54,201 nucleotides of DNA from Thiobacillus denitrificans (GTDB taxonomy: Bacteria > Pseudomonadota > Gammaproteobacteria > Burkholderiales > Thiobacillaceae). The notes under the pieces are model-generated. The model was not told the origin of the DNA. It was given only the letters and a program-made list of their open reading frames with translations, and searched no databases. Numbering within the stretch: the stretch's first letter is position 1; each line of letters starts with the position of its first letter. Made by a program: the position numbers and the translations under genes. This document shows, piece after piece, positions 8,663-17,801 of this stretch. The stretch lies in NCBI GenBank assembly GCA_020723405.1, contig DYIY01000021.1, forward strand, positions 1 to 54,201. Reading direction: 5' to 3'.

Positions 8663-9703
8663 ATGGAAATTTCCGAGCTCCTTGCTTTCTCGGTAAAGAA
8701 CAAGGCATCCGACCTCCACCTCTCCGCGGGCCTGCCCCCCATGATCCGGGTGCATGGCGACATCCGCCGCATCAACGTGCCGCCCCTGAACAACCAGGAG
8801 GTGCGGGCCATGGTGTACGACATCATGAGCGATGCCCAGCGCAAGGCCTACGAGGAATTCCTGGAGGTGGACTTCTCCTTCGAACTGCGCGACGTGGCCC
8901 GCTTCCGGGTCAACGCCTTCAACCAGGAACGGGGCGCCGGCGCCGTGTTCCGGACCATTCCCAGCGTGGTGCTGACCCTGGAGCAACTGGAAGCGCCGAA
9001 GATCTTCAAGGACATTTCCGAGACCCCCCGGGGCATCGTGGTGGTCACCGGCCCCACGGGTTCGGGCAAGTCCACCACCCTGGCGGCCATGGTGGACTAC
9101 GTGAACGACAACATGTACGGCCACATCCTCACCATCGAGGACCCCATCGAATTCGTGCACAAGAGCAAGAAGTGCCTGATCAACCAGCGGGAGGTGGGCC
9201 CCCACACCAAGGGCTTCGCCGAAGCCCTGCGCTCCGCCCTGCGGGAAGATCCGGACGTGATCCTGGTGGGCGAAATGCGCGACCTGGAAACCATCCGCCT
9301 GGCCCTCACCGCCGCCGAGACCGGCCACCTGGTGTTCGGCACCCTGCACACCTCGTCGGCGGCCAAGACCATCGACCGGATCATCGACGTGTTCCCGGCG
9401 GCGGAAAAGGAGATGGTCCGCTCCATGCTGTCGGAATCCCTGCGGGCGGTCATCTCCCAGACCCTGTTGAAGCGCAAGGACGGGGGCGGCCGGGTGGCGG
9501 CCCACGAGATCATGCTGGGCACCCCGGCCATCCGCAACCTCATCCGGGAAGCCAAGGTGGCCCAGATGTATTCCTCCATCCAGACCGGCCAGTCCCTGGG
9601 CATGCAGACCCTGGACCAGGCACTGGTGGATCTGGTGCGGCGCAACGTTATCGACTCCGCCGATGCCCGGGCCATCGCGGTGAACAAGGACATGTTCCTC
9701 TAA
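8663..9703 (+). CDS. pilT: Type IV pilus retraction ATPase PilT
   Basis: PilT is a hexameric AAA-like ATPase that powers pilus retraction, twitching and DNA uptake. The 346-residue length is standard. Visible motifs are the N-terminal ASDLHLSAGLPP, Walker A GPTGSGKSTT, the Asp box (VHKSKKCLINQREVG), Walker B DPDVILVGEMRD and the His box GHLVFGTLHTSSA. The C-terminal AIRNLIREAK is the retraction motif AIRNLIRE. The start at 8663 matches the known N-terminus MxISELLAFSV. pilU follows after 15 bases. Confidence 0.97.
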   Translation: MEISELLAFSVKNKASDLHLSAGLPPMIRVHGDIRRINVPPLNNQEVRAMVYDIMSDAQRKAYEEFLEVDFSFELRDVARFRVNAFNQERGAGAVFRTIPSVVLTLEQLEAPKIFKDISETPRGIVVVTGPTGSGKSTTLAAMVDYVNDNMYGHILTIEDPIEFVHKSKKCLINQREVGPHTKGFAEALRSALREDPDVILVGEMRDLETIRLALTAAETGHLVFGTLHTSSAAKTIDRIIDVFPAAEKEMVRSMLSESLRAVISQTLLKRKDGGGRVAAHEIMLGTPAIRNLIREAKVAQMYSSIQTGQSLGMQTLDQALVDLVRRNVIDSADARAIAVNKDMFL

Positions 9704-9718
9704 TTCGGACCTATCGCT

Positions 9719-10846
9719 ATGGACGCCCTGTCAACGATCAACGAATGGCTGCGCTTCATGGTCGCACGCAAGGCGTCCGACCTGTTCATGACAGCCGGCT
9801 TCCCCCCCGCCATCAAGCTCAATGGCAAGGTCACGCCCATCACCAAGCAGACCCTGACCCCGTCCGACACCGCCATGCTGGCCAAGGCGATAATGACCGA
9901 GCGGCAGCACACCGACTTCGTGGCCACCCACGAGGCCAACTTCGCCATCGCCGATCCCGAGATCGGCCGCTTCCGGGTCAACGTGTTCGTTCAGCAGGGC
10001 CGCACCGGCCTGGTGCTGCGGCACATCAACACCACCATACCCAAGCTGGAGGAATTGCACCTGCCTCCCGGCCTGAAGGACATCGCCATGATGCCCCGGG
10101 GCCTGGTCATCGTGGTGGGCGCCACCGGCTCGGGCAAGTCCACGACCCTGGCGGCCATGGTGGGCCACCGCAACCAGAACGCTGCGGACCACATCGTCAC
10201 CGTGGAAGACCCCATCGAATACGTGCATGCCCACGGCAAGAGCATCATGACCCAACGGGAAGTGGGCATGGACACCCTGGACTGGGAAGCGGCCCTGAAG
10301 AACACCCTGCGCCAGGCCCCGGACGTGATCATGATCGGCGAGATCCGCGAACGCTCCACCATGGACTACGCCATGGCCTACGCGGAAACCGGCCACCTGT
10401 GCTTCTCCACCATCCACGCCAACAACGCCAACCAGGCCCTGGACCGGATCCTGAGCTTCTTCGCCAAGGACCGCCGGGAACAGTTGCTGCTGGACCTGTC
10501 CCTCAACCTGCGGGCCATCATCTCCCAGCGCCTGATCCCCCGCACCGACGGCAAGGGCCGTATCCCGGCGGTGGAGATCCTGCTCAACTCGCCCCTGATC
10601 ACCGATCTGATCATGAAAGGCCGCCTGGACGAGGTCAAGGACATCATGTCCCGCTCCCGGGACCTGGGCATGCAGACCTTCGACCAGTCCCTGTTCGACC
10701 TGTTCAGCATCGGCATCATCAGCGGCGAAGACGCCCTGCGCAACGCCGACTCCTTCAACGACCTGCGCCTGAAGATCAAACTGCACCTGAAGGACAAGAG
10801 CGGCGACGGCGCCCTGTCCGGGCTGGATCACCTGGACATCCTCTGA
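9719..10846 (+). CDS. pilU: Type IV pilus retraction accessory ATPase PilU
   Basis: PilU is a PilT paralogue that assists retraction, usually depending on PilT. The 375-residue product has ASDLFMTAGFPP at the N-terminus, Walker A GATGSGKSTT, Walker B PDVIMIGEIRE and the His box GHLCFSTIHANNAN. In place of the PilT AIRNLIRE motif it has LITDLIMKGR. A C-terminal extension rich in charged residues is typical of PilU. It sits directly after pilT and is surely co-transcribed with it. Confidence 0.96.
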   Translation: MDALSTINEWLRFMVARKASDLFMTAGFPPAIKLNGKVTPITKQTLTPSDTAMLAKAIMTERQHTDFVATHEANFAIADPEIGRFRVNVFVQQGRTGLVLRHINTTIPKLEELHLPPGLKDIAMMPRGLVIVVGATGSGKSTTLAAMVGHRNQNAADHIVTVEDPIEYVHAHGKSIMTQREVGMDTLDWEAALKNTLRQAPDVIMIGEIRERSTMDYAMAYAETGHLCFSTIHANNANQALDRILSFFAKDRREQLLLDLSLNLRAIISQRLIPRTDGKGRIPAVEILLNSPLITDLIMKGRLDEVKDIMSRSRDLGMQTFDQSLFDLFSIGIISGEDALRNADSFNDLRLKIKLHLKDKSGDGALSGLDHLDIL

Positions 10847-10873
10847 CCCCCGGCCCCCCGGAGGGCCAGGGAT

Positions 10874-11602
10874 TCAGAGGGTCTTGTCCAGGTAAGTCTT
10901 CACCAGCTCCAGCAACTGGGCGTCCCGGCCCTCGAAGAAATGGTCGGCCTGGGGCGCCACCATCTGGGCTGACCGGGGATTGCGCTTCAGGCCGATGGCC
11001 CGGTCCTTGGCCGCCTTCAACACGGCAGGCAGGTCGTTTTCCCCATACAGGTCCAGCACGGGAAACTTCAATTTGGCGTAATTGAGGGCCGCCGGAGCGC
11101 CGATGGCCACCCAGGCCGCCACGTCGGCCTTGGGGTTCTGTTCCAGGAAATGGGCCGTCATGCGGCTACCCATGCTGTGGGTCACCAGCACCACCTTGGC
11201 ATAACCCTTGGCCTTCATGAAATCCAGGGCCACCTTGAGGCGCTCGGCCGCCTCGCCGAAGGTGGCCGGATACTCCTCCCCCTTGGCCTCCGCCGCCAAC
11301 ACCGGCATCTGTACCGACAGGGTGGCGTACCCCTGGTCCGGCAACTGCTGGCGCAGGGGGCCGATGAGGCCCCAGTCCGGATGGACGCCCATGCCGTGCA
11401 CCACGACGACCCCCGCCTTGGCGGCCGTGGCCGGGGTATAGAGCGTCAGATATTTATGGCCGGTGGGCACTTCCAGCCAGACCGGGTCCCCGGTCAATAC
11501 CGAAGGCAGAATCTCATCGGCCCACTTCTTCTCCCGGGCGTAATCGGCGGACAAGGCGGGCAGGGCCAACAACAGGCCCAACAGCAGAGCGGTGATGCGC
11601 AT
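10874..11602 (-). CDS. Exported alpha/beta-hydrolase-like protein (DUF3530)
   Basis: The 242-residue product starts with a signal peptide (MRITALLLGLLLALPALSA). The rest resembles an alpha/beta hydrolase: VVVVHGMG near the oxyanion hole, nucleophile elbow THSMGSR and a late HFFEG histidine. DUF3530 is a periplasmic hydrolase-like family of unknown substrate. The start at 11602 has a GGAGTCTGG ribosome-binding site; the open frame extends upstream without support. It is probably expressed alone, or with the TauE gene 37 bases upstream on the same strand. Confidence 0.82.
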   Translation of the reverse strand: MRITALLLGLLLALPALSADYAREKKWADEILPSVLTGDPVWLEVPTGHKYLTLYTPATAAKAGVVVVHGMGVHPDWGLIGPLRQQLPDQGYATLSVQMPVLAAEAKGEEYPATFGEAAERLKVALDFMKAKGYAKVVLVTHSMGSRMTAHFLEQNPKADVAAWVAIGAPAALNYAKLKFPVLDLYGENDLPAVLKAAKDRAIGLKRNPRSAQMVAPQADHFFEGRDAQLLELVKTYLDKTL

Positions 11603-11639
11603 ATCCAGACTCCTCTCGTGGGATGGTGAAATTGTCCTT

Positions 11640-12443
11640 TCAACCGGCCAGCAGGCCATAGGCCATGCGTACTCCGAACAGATAGAGCAGGCCGGCGAAG
11701 ATGCGTTTCAGGCGCGCCACCGGCCAGCGATGGGTGGCCCGGGCACCCAGGGGGGCGGTGAGCCAGGCGCCCGCAGCGATGGCCAGCAGGGCCGGCAGAT
11801 GGACGAACCCCAGACTGTGGGGCGGCAGACCCGGCACCGACTGGCCGGAAATCACGTAACCGGCGGTGCCTGCCACGGCAATGGGGAAGCCCACCGCCGA
11901 CGAGGTGCCGATGGCCCGGCGCAGGTCCACCGCACACCAGAGCAGGAAGGGCACCGTGAGGGTACCGCCGCCGATGCCCACCCAACTGGACACCAGGCCG
12001 ATACCCCCCCCCGCCAGACTGGCCCCGATCCAACCGGGAAACGCCCGGCCCGGCGCCGGCTTGAAGCCCAGCAGCATCTGGGTGGCGGCATAGAAGAGGA
12101 ACAGGGTGAAGAACACCTTGAGGCTGAAATCGGTCAGCCAGGCCGCCGCCAGGCTGCCCAGCAGGGTGCCGGCCAGGATACCCGGCGCCAGCCGCCCCAC
12201 CACGGCCCAGTCCACCGCCCCGTGCTCGTGGTGTGCGCGCAGACTGGACACGGAGGTGAGCACGATGACCCCCAGGGAAGTGGCCAGGGCCAGGTGGATG
12301 TTGTAGTCGGCGGTGTACCCCTGGACGGCAAAGGCCCAGGTCAGGAAGGGGACCATGACCAGGCCGCCGCCCACCCCCAACAGCCCGGCCACGAACCCGG
12401 CCACCAGCCCCAGGCCCAGGTAACCGGCCAGGAACAGGTCCAT
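11640..12443 (-). CDS. TauE/SafE (TSUP) family sulfite/sulfonate-type permease
   Basis: The 267-residue integral membrane protein has a repeated glycine-rich signature, GLLGVGGGLVMVPFL in the first half and WVGIGGGTLTVPFLLW in the second. This defines the TSUP family. About eight hydrophobic segments can be seen. Members export or import sulfite, sulfoacetate, taurine-derived anions or other organic anions, and the substrate cannot be assigned from sequence. Its start follows the EVE-gene stop by one base, so the two form a pair. Confidence 0.9.
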   Translation of the reverse strand: MDLFLAGYLGLGLVAGFVAGLLGVGGGLVMVPFLTWAFAVQGYTADYNIHLALATSLGVIVLTSVSSLRAHHEHGAVDWAVVGRLAPGILAGTLLGSLAAAWLTDFSLKVFFTLFLFYAATQMLLGFKPAPGRAFPGWIGASLAGGGIGLVSSWVGIGGGTLTVPFLLWCAVDLRRAIGTSSAVGFPIAVAGTAGYVISGQSVPGLPPHSLGFVHLPALLAIAAGAWLTAPLGARATHRWPVARLKRIFAGLLYLFGVRMAYGLLAG

Positions 12444-12444
12444 C

Positions 12445-12900
12445 TCAGGCCCCGAGCCGGCCCAGGATGAACGTCCACTCGTCCGGGTCCACCGGGGTGA
12501 TGGACAGCCGGTTGCCCTTGGCCAGGATGCGCATGTTGGCCAGTTCCGGACAGGCCCGCATGTCGGCGATGGACAGTAGCGGCGTCTTCTTCACGAAGCG
12601 CACTTCCACGTTGAACCAGCGGGGATTCTCCCGGGTGGCCTTGGCGTCGAAGTACTTGCCCCCCGCCTCGAACTGGGTCTCGTCGGGATAAGCCAGACGG
12701 CTCACCTCGGCCAGACCTGCCACCCCGGGCGCCTCACAGGTCGAGTGATAGAACAGCACCCCGTCCCCCACCTTCATCTGGTCGCGCATGAAGTTGCGCG
12801 CCTGGTAATTGCGCACCCCGAACCAGGCCACGGAGCCGTCCCGGGCCAGGTCGTCGATACTGAATTCCGAAGGCTCGGACTTCATGAGCCAGTAACGCAT
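12445..12900 (-). CDS. EVE domain protein
   Basis: A 151-residue protein made of one EVE domain, related to the YTH/PUA-like fold that recognises modified bases. Typical sequences are MRYWLMKSEPSEFSIDDL, WFGVRNYQARNFMRDQMKVGD and VLFYHSTCEAPGVAGLAEV. EVE proteins are thought to bind modified nucleotides in DNA or RNA; the function here is unproven. The gene is divergent from the conserved hypothetical at 12972, and the 71-base gap holds a small dyad. Confidence 0.93.
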   Translation of the reverse strand: MRYWLMKSEPSEFSIDDLARDGSVAWFGVRNYQARNFMRDQMKVGDGVLFYHSTCEAPGVAGLAEVSRLAYPDETQFEAGGKYFDAKATRENPRWFNVEVRFVKKTPLLSIADMRACPELANMRILAKGNRLSITPVDPDEWTFILGRLGA

Positions 12901-12934
12901 GGTTGTTCCTTATACATAGGCCCGGGCGCATAAT

Positions 12935-12951
12935 CCGAGTAAATCACTCGG
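12935..12951. promoter_or_regulatory. Dyad CCGAGT-N5-ACTCGG in the divergent EVE/hypothetical gap
   Basis: Perfect 6-bp inverted repeat around AAATC, 21 bases before the start of the + strand gene. It could be an operator or only a leader hairpin. No matching regulator gene is nearby. Confidence 0.35.
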
Positions 12952-12971
12952 CATTTGCCAAGGGGTTCATC

Positions 12972-14024
12972 ATGGCCGATCTGAATCTGGGCGCCATTGT
13001 CAGCGCCGTGCAGAAAAACTGCCACATCTCCGATGCCCAGTACGCCCGGGATCTGACCCTGTGCACCTTTCTCCTGAAGATGCGCGAACTGTACCGCTGG
13101 GAAAACGACATTCCCCTCACCCGGGACATGCCCAAGGCCGAGGTGGGGGACTGGATGAACGAGCGGGAACGGCTCTGGGAAACCATGGAGGAGGCGGACT
13201 TCGTGCCCCTGCCCCTGCCCGGCGCCACCCTGGACCCCTTCGAGGTGGATGCGGCCAACCGGGATCTGACAGACCTGGGCCTGGTCTATTCCGGCGGCTT
13301 CGGCCGCTCCTGCAAGCCCCATTTCTTCCTGGGCAGCCTGGAACGCCAGGAAGATCGGGCAGGCTTCCGCATCTTCGTCTCGGGCTGCGAGTTCGCCCGG
13401 GACCTGGACGCACCCCCGGGCATGCTATTGGACCGGACCATCTTCGTGCGTACCGAAGCCCTGAAGCGCTGGCTGTGGGAGAAATACGAGGAATGGCGCT
13501 GGAGCCGGCGCAACGAGGCCATGGGCCGGGCTCTCACTGCCTACGGCTTCGACCGGGATGCGGATGCCGCCCTGGCAGCCATGACCCGGGAAGAAACCGA
13601 ATCGGTGATCCTCCACGAACTGGGCGAGGCCCGGGTCGGCGAGGCCCTGGGCGAAGCCTGGCCGGCCCTGCTGGCCGCCGTCATGGGCAGCCGGGCGGAA
13701 ATCGTCGCCCGGGCGGTGCGGGACCTCTACGCCGATTGCCTCTCCACCCTGCCGGGGCTGCTGGAACGGGGCAACCCCGCCGCCCTGCATTTCCATATGG
13801 CCAATTTCACCGGCATGCGCCGGCTTCTTTTCCCGGAACTGGCCCTGGACTACCAGGAATGGCTGGCGTCGGGCGACCCCACCGGACTGCGGGAAACGAC
13901 GCAACGGGGCCTGGCCCGCTGGGCCAGTACCGCCGAGGCGTTCCTGGCCCAGCACCGGCAGCACGGGGAGGCCGTGGGCGGCGCCATCGAGGCCTGGTTG
14001 GCACGGGCCGCGCCGGCCCATTGA
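12972..14024 (+). CDS. Conserved hypothetical protein, possibly Sfum_1244 family
   Basis: The 350-residue soluble protein has no recognisable catalytic motif. Its N-terminal third contains CHISDAQYARDLTLCTFLL and MRELYRWENDIPLTRDMPK, followed by GLVYSGGFGRSCKPHFFLG and a tryptophan-rich KRWLWEKYEEWRWSRRNEA. This pattern agrees with my memory of the Sfum_1244 (DUF6866) family found in sulfur-metabolising and other proteobacteria, but I am not certain. Start 12972 has AAGGGG upstream; the longer frame runs into the intergenic region. No partners can be deduced. Confidence 0.75.
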   Translation: MADLNLGAIVSAVQKNCHISDAQYARDLTLCTFLLKMRELYRWENDIPLTRDMPKAEVGDWMNERERLWETMEEADFVPLPLPGATLDPFEVDAANRDLTDLGLVYSGGFGRSCKPHFFLGSLERQEDRAGFRIFVSGCEFARDLDAPPGMLLDRTIFVRTEALKRWLWEKYEEWRWSRRNEAMGRALTAYGFDRDADAALAAMTREETESVILHELGEARVGEALGEAWPALLAAVMGSRAEIVARAVRDLYADCLSTLPGLLERGNPAALHFHMANFTGMRRLLFPELALDYQEWLASGDPTGLRETTQRGLARWASTAEAFLAQHRQHGEAVGGAIEAWLARAAPAH

Positions 14025-14043
14025 GGGCCGGACAGGCAAACGC

Positions 14044-14961
<918 letters not shown>

Positions 14962-14970
14962 CTACAAAAG

Positions 14971-14994
14971 AAAAAAGGGCGGCCGAAGCCGCCC
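14971..14994 (-). terminator. Rho-independent terminator of the hsp20 gene
   Basis: Read on the minus strand: GGGCGGC, loop TTCG, GCCGCCC, then TTTTTT. It starts about 20 bases after the hsp20 stop codon and lies before argB. Confidence 0.93.
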
Positions 14995-15013
14995 GCTCCC
15001 AGCCAGAGGAGAA

Positions 15014-15448
15014 TCACTCGATCATCAGTTTCCGGCTTTCCGCCGGGGCCTTCTTGGGCAGCACCAGTTCCAGCACCCCCTTGTCGAAGCGGGCCTTGGC
15101 GGCAGCCTCATCCACGGGCTGGCCCAGGCCGAAGCGGCGTTCCACCCGACCGAAGTAGCGCTCGCTGCGCAGCAGTTTGTCGCCTTCCTTCTCTTCGGCG
15201 GTTTTCTTCACCTCGGCACTGATGGTCACCGTGTCGCCTTCCATGGCGACGTGGATGTCTTCCTTGTTCACACCCGGCAACTCGGCGTGGACGATGTATT
15301 CCTTCTCGCCCTCCTTGAGGTCCATGCGGATGGACTGCATATCGGGCACGTCCCGGGGGAAGTGCATGGGCTTGACCCAGAACCCTTTGAACAGATCATC
15401 CAGCATGGAATCGATGGCGTAAGGATCGCGGCGGACGATGTTGCTCAT
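15014..15448 (-). CDS. Hsp20/alpha-crystallin family small heat-shock protein
   Basis: A 144-residue ATP-independent holdase that binds unfolding proteins. The alpha-crystallin domain covers about residues 45-140 with AELPGVNKEDIHVAMEGD and the closing FDKGVLELVLPKK. The C-terminal tail lacks a clear IxI motif and ends RKLMIE. I chose the start at 15448 because AGGAGGA sits six bases before it. An in-frame ATG at 15472 has no ribosome-binding site. A near-consensus sigma-32 promoter lies upstream, and the 5' leader holds a hairpin at 15473-15493. A strong terminator follows. Confidence 0.93.
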   Translation of the reverse strand: MSNIVRRDPYAIDSMLDDLFKGFWVKPMHFPRDVPDMQSIRMDLKEGEKEYIVHAELPGVNKEDIHVAMEGDTVTISAEVKKTAEEKEGDKLLRSERYFGRVERRFGLGQPVDEAAAKARFDKGVLELVLPKKAPAESRKLMIE

Positions 15449-15503
15449 ACTGTCCTCCTTTCCGTTGGCCATGGGATGGAACCTTTCCGTCCCTCCACCT
15501 GGA

Positions 15504-15531
15504 AGATGGGGGCGATAGTCGGCACATCAAG
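15504..15531 (-). promoter_or_regulatory. Sigma-32 (RpoH) heat-shock promoter of hsp20
   Basis: Read on the minus strand: CTTGATG, 13 bases, CCCCATCT. The Escherichia coli RpoH consensus is CTTGAAA-N(11-16)-CCCCATNT, so the -10 matches fully and the -35 nearly so. The predicted start point is about 50 bases upstream of the chosen ATG. Confidence 0.8.
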
Positions 15532-15570
15532 AGACAAACGTATCTCATTAATTCATAAACAAAAGTTTAC

Positions 15571-15599
15571 TTGCCGACGTTCCAGACACCCCCTACATT
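15571..15599 (+). promoter_or_regulatory. Candidate sigma-70 promoter of the hvf operon
   Basis: TTGCCG, 17-base spacer, TACATT, about 80 bases before hvfA. Both hexamers match consensus at 4 of 6 positions, so this is tentative. An ECF-sigma promoter, as reported for related loci, could not be recognised. Confidence 0.3.
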
Positions 15600-15678
15600 T
15601 CGCATCGCCGGCAGCGAAAAGTCCGCCCGCCGGAAAAATTATTCGCTCGTGCAGCCAACCTGAGATGAGGAGTTCACC

Positions 15679-16104
15679 ATGAAACACAGCAAGCAGACCG
15701 CCCTGACCCTGGCCCTGGGTTCCGCCATCGCCGCCTCCCTGGCGGTGAACCCCGTGTCCGCCGCCGACAGCCCCTTTGCCGCCCAGTCCCTGGAAAAGGG
15801 CTACATGGTGGCCATGGAAGGCAAGTGTGGCGGCAAGAAGGCCGAAGAAGGCAAGTGCGGCGGCAAGGGCAAGGAAGGCAAGTGCGGTGGCGCCAAGAAA
15901 AAAAGCGCCGATGACGAAGCCGCCAACAAGCAGATGATGAAGGAAGGCAAGTGCGGTGAGGGCAAGTGCGGCACCAAGAACCTGAAGGAAGGCAAGTGTG
16001 GTGAAGGCAAGTGCGGTGGCGCCAAGGCCAAGGAAGGCAAGTGCGGCGAGGGCAAGTGCGGCGGCGCCAAGGCCAAGGAAGGCAAGTGCGGCGGCGCCAA
16101 GTAA
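15679..16104 (+). CDS. hvfA: HvfA-type copper-binding RiPP precursor with ten EGKCG motifs
   Basis: The 141-residue product starts with a Sec signal peptide (residues 1-28, cleavage near VSA|AD). After a spacer, from residue 47 it has ten copies of EGKCG, several as EGKCGEGKCG doublets separated by lysine/alanine linkers. All ten cysteines of the protein lie in these motifs. In the known HvfA family the motif cysteines are converted by the MNIO enzyme HvfB with HvfC into oxazolone/thioamide-type groups that bind copper, and the product is exported to the periplasm. hvfB and hvfC follow at 12 and 3 bases. GATGAGGAG precedes the ATG. Modification of this particular peptide is inferred from family and context. 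Confidence 0.9.
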   Translation: MKHSKQTALTLALGSAIAASLAVNPVSAADSPFAAQSLEKGYMVAMEGKCGGKKAEEGKCGGKGKEGKCGGAKKKSADDEAANKQMMKEGKCGEGKCGTKNLKEGKCGEGKCGGAKAKEGKCGEGKCGGAKAKEGKCGGAK

Positions 16105-16115
16105 GCTCCTGAGCC

Positions 16116-16982
16116 ATGCCGAGCCTCCCGCGTCTTTCCGGCGCGGGGCTCGGATTCCGGCGCGACCTCCTGCCCGACCTGGAGGCCGCCCTGGAATCCG
16201 GGTTCCCCCGGAGCATCGACTTCTTCGAACTGGCCCCGGAGAACTGGATCGACATGGGCGGCCGCCACGCCCGCGCTCTACGCGCCTTCACCGAACGCTT
16301 CACCTTCGTCTGCCACGGCCTGTCCCTGTCCCTGGGGGGAATGACGCCCCTGGACCAGGTGCTGTTGCGCAAGATCAAGGCCTTCATGGCCCAGCACCGC
16401 ATGCCCCTCTACACCGAGCACCTGTCCTACTGCTCGGACCAGGGCCACCTCTACGACCTGATGCCCATCCCGCCCACCTGGGAGGCGGTCAAATACGTGG
16501 CCGGCCGCATCCGCCAGACCCAGGACATCCTGGAACAGAAGATCGCCATCGAGAACGCCAGTTACTACGTGGCGGCCCCCATCGGCGAAATGGACGAAGC
16601 CGACTTCGTCAACGCCGTGCTGGCGGAGGCCGACTGCTGGCTGCATCTGGACGTGAACAACATCTACGTGAACAGCGTGAACTTCAACTTCGACCCGGTG
16701 GCCTACCTGAAGCGCATGCCCGCCGAGCGCATCGTCTACATGCACATGGCCGGCCACTACCAGGAAGCGCCGGATCTCATCGTGGACACCCACGGCGCCC
16801 CGGTCATCGATCCGGTCTGGCAATTGCTGGATACCGCCTACGACCTGCTGGGCACCCACCCCACCTGCCTGGAGCGGGATTTCAACATCCCGCCCCTGGC
16901 CGAGCTGCTGCCCGAAGTCCAGGCCATTGCCGCAGCCCAGGCCCGGCACCGGCCGGCCAGCCAGCCCCGGGCCGCCGCCTGA
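16116..16982 (+). CDS. hvfB: MNIO (DUF692) multinuclear non-haem iron enzyme, HvfB type
   Basis: The 288-residue TIM-barrel oxidase is expected to modify the EGKCG cysteines of the adjacent precursor using a di- or tri-iron centre and oxygen. Likely metal ligands are seen in family positions: His67 in FVCHGLS, Glu101-His102 in TEHLSY, Glu146 in IENAS, Asp179/Asn181 in LDVNN, His210 and His214 in YMHMAGH, Asp224/His226 in DTHG and Glu253 in LERDFN. Members of this family are about 280 residues, so this one is complete. The C-terminal alanine/arginine-rich tail looks disordered. It is co-transcribed with hvfA and hvfC. Confidence 0.93.
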   Translation: MPSLPRLSGAGLGFRRDLLPDLEAALESGFPRSIDFFELAPENWIDMGGRHARALRAFTERFTFVCHGLSLSLGGMTPLDQVLLRKIKAFMAQHRMPLYTEHLSYCSDQGHLYDLMPIPPTWEAVKYVAGRIRQTQDILEQKIAIENASYYVAAPIGEMDEADFVNAVLAEADCWLHLDVNNIYVNSVNFNFDPVAYLKRMPAERIVYMHMAGHYQEAPDLIVDTHGAPVIDPVWQLLDTAYDLLGTHPTCLERDFNIPPLAELLPEVQAIAAAQARHRPASQPRAAA

Positions 16983-16984
16983 CC

Positions 16985-17737
16985 ATGGACTTCCAGGACT
17001 ACCAGCGGGCCTTCACCGCCCGCATCCGGGATCCCCGCCGGCAGCCCCGCCCCCCTGGCGCCCCGGCCCGGCGCATGAAGGTTTACGAAGAACTGCTCAT
17101 CAACAACCTGGAAGGCTTTCTGCTGGCCTGCTTCCCGGTCTGCCGCAAGATTCTCGGCAAGCGCCGCTGGGACACACTGGTACGCGCCTTTTTCCGGGAC
17201 CATGTGAGCCACACCCCCTATTTCCGCCAGATCCCCGAGGAATTCCTCAAGTACGTCCAGGACGGCCACCTGTCCGGGGACCATCCCCCCTTCCTGCCGG
17301 AACTGGCCCATTACGAGTGGGTGGAACTGGAACTGGACACCTCGGACCGGGATGCCCATCTGCCGCCCCACGACCCGGATGGGGACCTGCTGGCCGGCCG
17401 GCTCCTGCTCAATCCGGTGCTGCGGGTGCTGGCCTATCGCTGGCCGGTGCACCGCCTGTCGCCCCGTTACAAGCCGGCCGAGCCACCTGAACAGCCCACC
17501 TTCACCCTGGCCTTCCGGGACCGGGAACACCGGGTCCGTTTCAGTCTCATCAATCCGGCCACCGCCCGCTTGCTGACCCTCATCCAGGAAACCCCCGGGC
17601 TCACCGGCCTGGCCGTGCTGGCCCGCCTGGAAAGCGAAATGGGCCAGCCCGCCGGCAGTCTGGCCAAGCACGGCCTTGCCCTGCTGGATGACCTCCGCAG
17701 CCAGGGTGCCTTGCTCGGCTGCCTGACAGACGCCTGA
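16985..17737 (+). CDS. hvfC: HvfC-type MNIO partner protein (DUF2063)
   Basis: The 250-residue product begins MDFQDYQRAFTARIRDP and contains MKVYEELLINNLEGFLLACFP followed by FFRDHVSHTPYFRQIPEEFL, typical of the DUF2063 putative DNA-binding domain family. In MNIO loci this protein binds the precursor and delivers it to the oxidase; DNA binding is no longer the favoured role. The second half (about residues 95-245) contains the HYEWVELEL segment and a helical domain resembling a RiPP recognition element, which is an inference. The start is two bases after the hvfB stop, so translation is coupled. Confidence 0.9.
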   Translation: MDFQDYQRAFTARIRDPRRQPRPPGAPARRMKVYEELLINNLEGFLLACFPVCRKILGKRRWDTLVRAFFRDHVSHTPYFRQIPEEFLKYVQDGHLSGDHPPFLPELAHYEWVELELDTSDRDAHLPPHDPDGDLLAGRLLLNPVLRVLAYRWPVHRLSPRYKPAEPPEQPTFTLAFRDREHRVRFSLINPATARLLTLIQETPGLTGLAVLARLESEMGQPAGSLAKHGLALLDDLRSQGALLGCLTDA

Positions 17738-17766
17738 CCCGCCCAAAGCCCCTGGCAGCGGATTGG

Positions 17767-17795
17767 TTGGCGATCCCCCACCTTCAAGCTAGAAT
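17767..17795 (+). promoter_or_regulatory. Sigma-70-type promoter upstream of the gltB leader
   Basis: TTGGCG, a 17-base spacer and TAGAAT (5 of 6 match to TATAAT). It lies 30 bases after the hvfC stop and about 53 bases before an intrinsic terminator hairpin, so its transcript would be short unless terminator read-through occurs. Confidence 0.5.
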
Positions 17796-17801
17796 TCCAA
17801 G

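Noticed and set aside
8590-11085. An 831-codon + strand frame across pilT-pilU
   Set aside because: It is an out-of-frame shadow of two well-defined ATPases, Arg/Gly/Pro-rich and without motifs.
15449-15493. ROSE or fourU RNA thermometer in the hsp20 leader
   Set aside because: The hairpin present does not pair with the AGGAGGA ribosome-binding site and no anti-SD pyrimidine run was found, so only the sigma-32 promoter is claimed.
15800-16104. CRISPR-like or satellite repeat in the hvfA region
   Set aside because: The repeats are GAAGGCAAGTGCGG codon repeats that encode EGKCG; spacing is coding-driven and there are no unique spacers.
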